From contig NZ_ATVS01000039.1 in the NCBI RefSeq assembly GCF_000420845.1, forward strand, positions 1-33,347: a stretch of 33,347 bases of DNA, in the 5' to 3' direction. The notes under the pieces are model-generated. The model did no database searches. It had not been told where the DNA came from and saw nothing but the letters and a program-made list of their open reading frames with translations. The DNA is from Butyrivibrio sp. AE3009 (GTDB lineage Bacteria; Bacillota; Clostridia; Lachnospirales; Lachnospiraceae). This document shows, piece by piece, positions 1 through 4,832 of the stretch (within the stretch, counting starts at the first letter, position 1; each line of letters begins with the position of its first letter). The translations under genes and the position numbers were made by a program.

Positions 1-6
1 TGTCAT
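1..6 (-). CDS. Start of a gene running off the left edge
   Basis: Only the first two codons (ATG ACA, reading leftward from base 6) are inside the window. The call rests on a strong Shine-Dalgarno site, AAAGGAG, seven bases before the ATG, and a promoter-like TATAAT just before that. The leader closely resembles that of the Rpn-type gene starting at 2547, where TATAAT also abuts the Shine-Dalgarno site. I infer a further member of the tandem Rpn cassette series, but no protein sequence is visible to show it. Confidence 0.4.
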
Positions 7-21
7 TAAATATCTCCTTTT

Positions 22-50
22 ATTATAATTTTTCTGTATATCCCTTTCAA
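22..50 (-). promoter_or_regulatory. Candidate sigma-A promoter of the left-edge gene
   Basis: Read on the minus strand, TTGAAA (45-50) and TATAAT (22-27) are separated by 17 bases, a near-consensus housekeeping promoter. The -10 box lies so close to the Shine-Dalgarno site that the transcript would begin at or inside it. That makes the call uncertain, although the same geometry recurs before the gene at 2547. Confidence 0.35.
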
Positions 51-89
51 GTAGCTCAAATACTGGAATATTGCGGCGATTACGCCTCA

Positions 90-108
90 TTGCCACAGAC
101 TGTGGCAA
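90..108. promoter_or_regulatory. Perfect 9-bp inverted repeat, possible operator
   Basis: TTGCCACAGACTGTGGCAA is a perfect palindrome with a single central base, about 85 bp upstream of the left-edge gene start. A weaker one, GGCG ATTA CGCC, lies beside it at 75-86. It has no U-tract on either side, so it looks more like a protein-binding site than a terminator. Its role is inferred. Confidence 0.35.
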
Positions 109-149
109 CCTGCTCTGAACGAGCCCAGAATTAATTCTAGCAGCAAATT

Positions 150-178
150 CTTAAGATTTACCATCGAAAATTCTTAAG
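150..178. promoter_or_regulatory. Paired CTTAAG boxes (23-bp spacing), copy A
   Basis: CTTAAG occurs at 150-155 and 173-178. The second copy lies in TTCTTAAGAA followed by ATGCG. The identical pair occurs at 1401-1429, and related pairs at 10-bp spacing occur at 2913-2928 and 3022-3037, always just left of a REP array or in the gene-free stretch beside one. The function is unknown; a protein-binding site or the end of a mobile unit are possibilities. Confidence 0.35.
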
Positions 179-221
179 AAATGCGAAAGATTGTGAACTT
201 TCGGACACAATTTACCTTACT

Positions 222-287
222 AAAGTGCCTGTCACTTCATCCCCCTAAAGTGCCTGTCACTTTCCTCCACCGCAGTGCCTGTCACTT
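222..287. repeat. REP array A, three units at 25-bp period
   Basis: Units begin at 222, 247 and 272. The first two read AAAGTGCCTGTCACTT; the third has a degraded first base (GCAGTGCC...). The units are separated by 9-bp pyrimidine-rich linkers. Each unit is an imperfect palindrome, with AAAGTG pairing with CACTTT around a five-base centre. The next 25-bp slot (297) is the A-tract of the terminator. Confidence 0.85.
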
Positions 288-296
288 CACCCCACT

Positions 297-329
297 AAAA
301 AAGCCCCCGGCGCATCTGCACCGAGGGCT
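297..329 (-). terminator. Rho-independent terminator of the 346-1266 gene
   Basis: Read on the minus strand, AGCCCTCGG pairs with CCGGGGGCT around a ten-base loop, followed directly by TTTTTT. It lies 17 bases past the stop codon. The same hairpin, with a slightly different loop, follows the next Rpn-type gene at 1523-1556. Confidence 0.85.
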
Positions 330-345
330 CCTCTATCCACAACAA

Positions 346-1266
346 TTATTTCTTTTTCTTAAGCTCTTCATTCTCCGCCAGCAGTTTCGCTATCATTGCA
401 TCCTTGTCAGCTATCTCAGCATTCTTATCTGCTATCTCTGCATCCTTATCTGCTATCTCTACATCCTTATCCTCTATTATTGCATTAAACTCCATGTCCT
501 TCTTCTCTATTATCGCCTCGTACTTCTCCTGCGTCTCAAGGACTCCCGCTGCATACTCCGTCGCCAGCTGCTCGCGATAGCGCCTCTGTCCTTCCAAGAT
601 CTCTTTTGCCTGATTGTCGGTGTTAAGTTCCAGAATCAAATCCGCCACCTCCTCAATTTCCTCATGCTCTAGCATAAGAGCCTGCATCTCTTCCCAAGTC
701 TTTGCCATAAACAGCTTGGTCCAGTATAGCAGACCATTGTCTATGTCTTCCTGAGTTGCCAGTTCTGCGTGATTTAATTGTAACACGTTTATTCCCAACA
801 TGTCAGAGTAGGATCTGTGATTTTTGATATTAAGAAGTCTGTACCTTGCATAGAACTCCGGATTCTCGGGAAAAAGATTCTGATCCGTTATGCAGTAATG
901 CATCGTCTGTTTTAGTTTGGAGTAGTCCTCACCTTCCTTTAAACTGTCATAGGCCCTGCACAAATACAGTATCGCTCTTGGTCTCCAGAAACTGTCCATA
1001 TATGTCTGCAGCTCTATGTTCATTATTTTCCCGGAGTTCAAGGTCAGCTTAAGATCCATCACTGTCTCTTTTCCCAAACTGCTAAGATCAATCGGGTTCT
1101 CAACCACAATACTCTTAATGTCTTCCGGCTTGATTCCTTCCAGCGCACTCACCAATCCCGCCAGGGCTCTTGGGGAATGCTGCAATGAATAGTGGAATAC
1201 TCCATCATCCTTTAATGTGAACTCTATCACGCCTGTTGCTTCCTTGTAGCTTAACTTTGTTGCCAT
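346..1266 (-). CDS. Rpn-type PD-(D/E)XK nuclease / putative transposase, PDDEXK_2-like, with coiled-coil tail
   Basis: A 306-residue protein of the Rpn/PDDEXK transposase group, whose studied members are DNA nucleases that promote RecA-independent recombination. The nuclease core is visible as Asp71, then Glu85-x-Gln87 after a short glycine-containing turn, the D...ExQ signature of this fold. It most resembles the PDDEXK_2 subfamily. The last ~55 residues are a charged coiled coil with a seven-residue repeat (IADKDAE and variants) encoded by 21-bp tandem repeats, a common hypervariable tail in Lachnospiraceae members. The ATG at 1266 has a good Shine-Dalgarno site (GAGGAG, about nine bases away). 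A palindrome-overlapped promoter lies upstream and a terminator downstream, so it is probably a single-gene unit. Whether it is active is unknown; the catalytic residues appear intact. Confidence 0.85.
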   Translation of the reverse strand: MATKLSYKEATGVIEFTLKDDGVFHYSLQHSPRALAGLVSALEGIKPEDIKSIVVENPIDLSSLGKETVMDLKLTLNSGKIMNIELQTYMDSFWRPRAILYLCRAYDSLKEGEDYSKLKQTMHYCITDQNLFPENPEFYARYRLLNIKNHRSYSDMLGINVLQLNHAELATQEDIDNGLLYWTKLFMAKTWEEMQALMLEHEEIEEVADLILELNTDNQAKEILEGQRRYREQLATEYAAGVLETQEKYEAIIEKKDMEFNAIIEDKDVEIADKDAEIADKNAEIADKDAMIAKLLAENEELKKKK

Positions 1267-1342
1267 TCGATAGTTCTCCTCTTTGTGTTTTTGTTCGTCT
1301 GTCCTCTGGGATTATGTGGCGATATGCCTTCGAAATCCTTGA

Positions 1343-1376
1343 ATATTACAGATATTTTGACTGCGGATCAATCCGC
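1343..1376 (-). promoter_or_regulatory. Promoter of the 346-1266 gene with overlapping palindrome
   Basis: On the minus strand TTGATC (1366-1371) and TAATAT (1343-1348) are 17 bases apart. The -35 box lies within an inverted repeat, GCGGAT and ATCCGC around two bases (1363-1376). This suggests an operator controlling the nuclease gene. The leader would be about 70 bases. Confidence 0.45.
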
Positions 1377-1400
1377 TGATACCTATTCTAGCAACAAATT

Positions 1401-1429
1401 CTTAAGATTTACCATCGAAAATTCTTAAG
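1401..1429. promoter_or_regulatory. Paired CTTAAG boxes (23-bp spacing), copy B
   Basis: Two CTTAAG boxes (1401-1406 and 1424-1429) within sequence identical to that at 150-178. They belong to the duplicated block. No function can be assigned from sequence. Confidence 0.35.
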
Positions 1430-1472
1430 AAATGCGAAAGATTGTGAATTTTAGGACACATTTTACTCTGCT

Positions 1473-1513
1473 AAAGTGCCTGTCACTTCATCCCCCTAAA
1501 GTGCCTGTCACTT
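1473..1513. repeat. REP array B, two units at 25-bp period
   Basis: Units AAAGTGCCTGTCACTT begin at 1473 and 1498, with a 9-bp linker identical to the first linker of array A. The following slot (1523) is the A-tract of the terminator, as in array A. Confidence 0.85.
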
Positions 1514-1522
1514 CACCCCACT

Positions 1523-1556
1523 AAAAAAGCCCCCGGCGCATCACGCACCGAAGGCT
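1523..1556 (-). terminator. Rho-independent terminator of the 1573-2547 gene
   Basis: On the minus strand AGCCTTCGG pairs with CCGGGGGCT (one G-U or mismatched position) around an eleven-base loop, followed by TTTTTT. It is the partner of the hairpin at 297-329 and lies 16 bases after the stop codon. Confidence 0.8.
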
Positions 1557-1572
1557 CCAACATCACCATCCA

Positions 1573-2547
1573 TTATTCGTAATCCTTATCCACCAGCTCT
1601 ATTATCAGCTGCTTCTGATATTCCTTGTCATATGCAGCCTTAATAATATCTTCTGTTCTGCCAGCTTCAGCCAATTTCTGATTAAGGGTGTTAATGATAT
1701 CTGTTCTTTCTTCTCTTCCTTCTTCTCTTCCTTCTTCTCTTCCTTCTTCTCTTCCCTTTTCAATCATCATTTCAATGCCTTTGCACATAATGATTCTTCC
1801 TCCTTCCTCTTCATCTACCGCAATACTGGCTCCGGTAAAGGTATTGATCACATTTACTGACTGCGTTGCAAGGCTCCAATTGGGGCCCTTTTTGTCCAGC
1901 ATCGCCCGTATATCTTCGTCTGAGTTCTGTCTTCGAATGAATTCAAATACATCTCCTAATTCTGTTTTGAATTTATCGAAATCATCGATAACATGCGGAT
2001 CCACAAGATTCATCCTGTAATCATTAACATATGGCTCTAAATCAGGCTCCAGATTCTCCATCATATCTGACAATCTGGTTGGACCATCCCATTTCTTGTC
2101 TCCCCAATTGATAACCAGGGTAATTACCGGTATGATTTTATCCTCCATAGTAAAGCCTGACAAGAACTCCGATGAATCCTTCGCATTTTTCTTCTCTCGG
2201 TTCTGCCTAGCTATATCTGCAACCTGGCCAGCATAATTCAATGCATCATATAGGTTGTTTCTTACCGGCATGGCATAATGGACATCTGACTGATTTTCAA
2301 TTCCAAGGATCGCATAAATCCTTCGTCCATCACTTTTTATGGTCACGCCCTTAAGAATGTCCCTAAGCCTTTTGGTAGTAACAATCTTTTTATACTTCTT
2401 CACGACAGCTTCTTCGACAGGATCTTTATCGACCAGATCTTCAGGCCTTATAACCTGCCTTCCGTCATGTAAGTAATAATTCCACACGTCGGCAAAATGC
2501 TGGTTGTCCGACATGTAATCATGTGAAACGGTATCTTTATCGCTCAA
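1573..2547 (-). CDS. Rpn-family recombination-promoting nuclease / putative transposase (Transposase_31-like)
   Basis: A 324-residue Rpn-type protein, different in sequence from its neighbour at 346-1266. The nuclease signature is seen as Asp63 (LRDILKG) followed by GIENQ, with Glu84 and Gln86, and then HYAMPVRN, a stretch typical of this family. The C-terminal part carries a GREE repeat (12-bp tandem repeats near 1715-1757), a common tail in these proteins. The frame stays open to a TTG at 2589, but I chose the TTG at 2547. It has an AAAGGAG site at ideal spacing, it gives the usual N-terminus (MSDKDTVSHDYM), and the 2589 codon lies inside the likely -35 box. It is followed by the shared block B with its own terminator. 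Confidence 0.85.
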   Translation of the reverse strand: MSDKDTVSHDYMSDNQHFADVWNYYLHDGRQVIRPEDLVDKDPVEEAVVKKYKKIVTTKRLRDILKGVTIKSDGRRIYAILGIENQSDVHYAMPVRNNLYDALNYAGQVADIARQNREKKNAKDSSEFLSGFTMEDKIIPVITLVINWGDKKWDGPTRLSDMMENLEPDLEPYVNDYRMNLVDPHVIDDFDKFKTELGDVFEFIRRQNSDEDIRAMLDKKGPNWSLATQSVNVINTFTGASIAVDEEEGGRIIMCKGIEMMIEKGREEGREEGREEGREERTDIINTLNQKLAEAGRTEDIIKAAYDKEYQKQLIIELVDKDYE

Positions 2548-2560
2548 TATTTTCTCCTTT

Positions 2561-2589
2561 ATTATATGTTTGAATTTTTTTGCCCGCAA
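2561..2589 (-). promoter_or_regulatory. Candidate sigma-A promoter of the 1573-2547 gene
   Basis: On the minus strand TTGCGG (2584-2589) and TATAAT (2561-2566) are 17 bases apart. The -10 box directly abuts the AAAGGAG Shine-Dalgarno site, so the leader would be very short. The same arrangement is seen at 22-50. Confidence 0.4.
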
Positions 2590-2912
2590 GAATATAAAAT
2601 CACAGGCTTGGACATTGATTAAGACAAAACACTCAGCCCACAGGTTTGAAAGACAGCCCCCTAAAAAAGGGTAAACTTAAGAAAGCACAGAAAACCGCCA
2701 AATGTGCGTCATGGCTCGTGCGTGGTGGTGGGTAATGACAATCCCCATGGGCCTTATGTTTGAAAGACACTCATCATGCCGGAATAATATGCGGCGAATT
2801 GGACACGCCGTCAGCATGATAAGTTACTCACGATGGAGTAGATTGCGTTTTAGCATTTTTTCTAAATCCAATATCTATACAATACAGTATTTATGCGGGT
2901 TTGTAAACAATT

Positions 2913-2928
2913 CTTAAGGAATCTTAAG
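2913..2928. promoter_or_regulatory. Paired CTTAAG boxes, 10-bp spacing
   Basis: CTTAAG at 2913-2918 and 2923-2928, one helical turn apart, followed by TTTTGCG. It resembles the pair at 3022-3037 and, with a longer spacing, the pairs in blocks A and B. Its role is unknown. Confidence 0.3.
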
Positions 2929-3020
2929 TATTTTGCGGTATTGCGTACGAAGGCTTCTCCAGAGTGTCTGTAACCCTGCTGCATCCCGCATCCCATCTGC
3001 TGTTCACACACCCGTCACAA

Positions 3021-3038
3021 TCTTAAGAATTCTTAAGA
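3021..3038. promoter_or_regulatory. Perfect 18-bp palindrome built from two CTTAAG boxes
   Basis: TCTTAAGAATTCTTAAGA is a perfect palindrome and also a tandem ten-base repeat. It is followed by TTATGCG, matching the box context in blocks A and B, and lies 35 bp before REP array C. This is the most symmetric copy of the motif in the window. Confidence 0.4.
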
Positions 3039-3072
3039 ATTATGCGTTTTCCCGTAAATACTTTATTCTGCG

Positions 3073-3139
3073 AAAGTGCCTGTCACTTCATCCTACGAAA
3101 GTGCCTGTCACTTCACTCCTCCAAAGTGCCTGTCACTTT
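3073..3139. repeat. REP array C, three units at 25-bp period
   Basis: Units begin at 3073, 3098 and 3123, all reading AAAGTGCCTGTCACTT on the plus strand. The third unit lies inside the transposase reading frame and the second contains its stop codon. Confidence 0.9.
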
Positions 3140-3793
3140 AGTCCGACGCATCAAATACAGCGGTATACCTCTCTCATCCTCTTTCATATCTAATTGTATC
3201 TGTGCCTCAGCATCCTGATGCGAAATACGATCCTCATTAAATTTACGATATTTCTCCTTGTTCTCTCCAAAGTACTCTTTTACACGATTCAAATCTGTGA
3301 TTTCGTTAAGTAGCCGCTCCAGTATAGAACCGGGAAACGTAAGCTCATATTCCGTTTTCAGAAATTCCCTGTAGCTTGTGTATGGATACTTCTCTGCCTT
3401 GCTAACTATAGATGCTTTTACCGGATTCATGTGAATGTACCGGATTGCTTCAAGCAGATAGTTGTCGTCATTTATGATTTTCGAATAATATCGTCCCTGA
3501 AAAACATGGCCTTCGAAATCATGTGCATCATTGTAATAATGCGAATAATTAGACAGCAGTTGTTGCATTATACGACTTATCGATACATCTGTAGTCTCTA
3601 TGAGAAGATGAAAATGATTGGTCATCAGGCACAAACTGTGCACCTTGAAATTGTATCTTTTCTTCATAAAGGACAAGATTTTTAAAAACATGATATAATC
3701 CTCAGAATCAATATAAATATCGTTTTTGTGGTTTCCCCGGCTCATCACATGATATATTGCCCCGGGATACCAAACTTTTAGTTCTCTTGACAT
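3113..3793 (-). CDS. RAYT-like Y1/HUH transposase (REP-associated)
   Basis: A 226-residue protein of the Y1 (IS200-like) transposase fold, of the solitary REP-associated type. Such enzymes cut and join single-stranded DNA at palindromic REP hairpins. The HUH motif is His60-Phe-His62 in MTNHFHLLI, and the catalytic tyrosine is probably Tyr119 in YIHMNP. The N-terminus (PGAIYHVMSRGN) is typical of the group. The ATG at 3793 is preceded by AAAGGAG at seven bases. REP arrays flank the gene on both sides. The C-terminus (KVTGTLEE) is translated from the third REP unit of array C, and the stop codon lies at the edge of the next unit, so the gene end and the repeats are physically one unit. It has no classic IS ends, no TnpB and no partner gene, in line with a domesticated or REP-spreading enzyme rather than an insertion sequence. 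Confidence 0.9.
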   Translation of the reverse strand: MSRELKVWYPGAIYHVMSRGNHKNDIYIDSEDYIMFLKILSFMKKRYNFKVHSLCLMTNHFHLLIETTDVSISRIMQQLLSNYSHYYNDAHDFEGHVFQGRYYSKIINDDNYLLEAIRYIHMNPVKASIVSKAEKYPYTSYREFLKTEYELTFPGSILERLLNEITDLNRVKEYFGENKEKYRKFNEDRISHQDAEAQIQLDMKEDERGIPLYLMRRTKVTGTLEE

Positions 3794-3810
3794 ACTCTAA
3801 CTCCTTTCTA

Positions 3811-3900
3811 TTGGTGCCTGTCACTATGGCGGACTAAAGTGCCAGGCACTTTAATCCACCATAGTGACAGGCACTTTACCCCACCATAGTAACCGGCACC
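3811..3900. repeat. REP array D, four units at 25-bp period, mixed orientation
   Basis: Units begin at 3811, 3836, 3861 and 3886. The 3811 unit has the CCTGT centre and the 3861 unit the opposite ACAGG centre. The 3836 unit, AAAGTGCCAGGCACTTT, is fully symmetric, as if made of two halves of opposite orientation. The 3886 unit is degenerate and lies inside the last codons of the dprA-like gene. The array fills the gap between that gene and the transposase. Confidence 0.85.
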
Positions 3901-4694
3901 CCGTATCTCTTCCCCCACTCCACCGTCGTCATGGACCCGCTCTTTTCGCCCACTTCAATGGCATAGAGTTCATCCGACAGAGCCGCAATTATCCTGTTCC
4001 TGGCAGGAAAAGCATAGGGCCTTACCTCAGTCCCCGGCGGATACTCGGAGATAATGCAGCCCGTCTCGATAATCGCCTCATACAGCGGCAGATTCTCCTT
4101 GGGATAGCAGATATCCGGCCCGCTCCCAAGGACCGCGGCGGTGTACCCGCCGGTCCTGATACACCCTGTATTTGCGTAGGAATCCACCCCCTTCGCCATG
4201 CCGCTAACAACCGCAACTTTGCTCCTTCCGGCCGCCTCCGAGATCTCTATGGCGGCGGCCCGCCCCTCTCTGCTGCACCGCCTTGCTCCTATCACGCCTA
4301 TCGCCCTGTCGAATTCATTTATCCGCAGTTCCCCCTTTGTATACAGCACAATCGGCATCTCCAAACGCCCCTTGAACCTCCTTGGATACGCTTCATCACC
4401 CGCCGTCACCACGCTTATCCCCAGCTCCCTGCACCTGCCCAGGACTTCCAGAGCCTTCTCCATCACAGTCTCATCCTCTTTTCCCTTCACAAATGCATTG
4501 AACGCCTTGGCAAAACCGGGTATTTCCCTCGCCTCTCTATACGTCATTCCGCCAATATCCGCCCCATCCGCCAAAAAAGCTCCTCTCACGCCCTGGCACA
4601 TCTCCAGCAGCTTATGCTGCGACACGCATCCAAATCCCGGAATAAAGCTCATAAAAACATACAATTCTTCTTCCGAATAATCCTCATAATTCAT
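3876..4694 (-). CDS. dprA: DprA/Smf-like DNA-processing protein, C-terminally truncated
   Basis: DprA binds single-stranded DNA and loads RecA during natural transformation. The Rossmann-like core is recognisable (numbering from the ATG at 4700): GARRCSREGR near residue 138, SGMAKGVD at 166-173, the AVLGSG...YPKEN segment at 189-203, FPARNRII at 231-238 and KSGSMTT at 253-259. After VPVTMVG it stops, where normal DprA continues with a VPG loop, more core and usually a winged-helix domain, so some 30 to 90 residues are missing. The last codons and the stop lie in REP array D, which suggests that the array cut off the gene end. The histidine usual after SGxAxGxDxxAH is asparagine here. I prefer the ATG at 4694, with GGGAGG nine bases upstream; the in-frame ATG at 4700 is too close to it. 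The protein is possibly non-functional. Confidence 0.8.
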   Translation of the reverse strand: MNYEDYSEEELYVFMSFIPGFGCVSQHKLLEMCQGVRGAFLADGADIGGMTYREAREIPGFAKAFNAFVKGKEDETVMEKALEVLGRCRELGISVVTAGDEAYPRRFKGRLEMPIVLYTKGELRINEFDRAIGVIGARRCSREGRAAAIEISEAAGRSKVAVVSGMAKGVDSYANTGCIRTGGYTAAVLGSGPDICYPKENLPLYEAIIETGCIISEYPPGTEVRPYAFPARNRIIAALSDELYAIEVGEKSGSMTTVEWGKRYGVPVTMVG

Positions 4695-4700
4695 ACTCAT

Positions 4701-4832
4701 TTACCTCCCTCAACCTCCTCAAATCTATTTTTCTCACCGCCGCTCCTCTTCTCTCAATCGCCGCTATTGACTATCACAACCACTCTCACCGCCGCCATTC
4801 GCCTCACGCAACCACTTTCACATCCCTCCTCA
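4701..4832. other. Gap between comM and dprA
   Basis: A 132-bp stretch, strongly purine-rich on the minus strand, with short near-repeats (GGCGGTGAGA twice). It contains the Shine-Dalgarno site of dprA but no terminator, so the two genes may be cotranscribed. Confidence 0.4.

Larger units (their letters stand above)
134..331. repeat. Duplicated 3' flanking block, copy A
   Basis: This block reappears at 1385-1558 with only about ten mismatches. It contains, in order, two CTTAAG boxes 23 bp apart, a REP array and a terminator hairpin for the minus-strand gene. Copy A has three REP units where copy B has two; the length difference is one 25-bp unit apart from one extra base in the terminator loop of copy B. 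Each copy follows an Rpn-type gene, although the two genes belong to different subfamilies. Confidence 0.85.
1385..1558. repeat. Duplicated 3' flanking block, copy B
   Basis: Near-identical to 134-331 but with two REP units instead of three. It lies downstream of the second Rpn gene and upstream of the first. Homologous recombination between copies A and B, which are direct repeats, would delete or duplicate the 1.25 kb that carries the first Rpn gene. Confidence 0.85.
2590..3072. other. Gene-free stretch between the Rpn and transposase genes
   Basis: No open frame here has a convincing start or family resemblance. It holds a 12-bp direct repeat (GTTTGAAAGACA at 2644 and 2758) and two paired CTTAAG motifs near its right end, described separately. 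It looks like decayed or regulatory DNA beside the REP/transposase unit. Confidence 0.5.

Noticed and set aside
2548..2589. Upstream TTG start of the second Rpn gene
   Set aside because: The codon lies in the likely -35 box and has no ribosome site, while the TTG at 2547 has AAAGGAG at good spacing.
2702..2917. 71-codon plus-strand open frame in the gene-free stretch
   Set aside because: No ribosome site, odd composition (runs of Trp, Met and Arg) and no family resemblance.
3113..3793. Complete IS200/IS605 insertion sequence
   Set aside because: There is no tnpB and no typical IS ends; the enzyme is of the solitary REP-associated type and the arrays take the place of ends.
3811..3900. CRISPR array
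   Set aside because: Units are 16-17 bp palindromes with 9-bp linkers, orientation flips within arrays, and no cas gene is present; CRISPR spacers are much longer.
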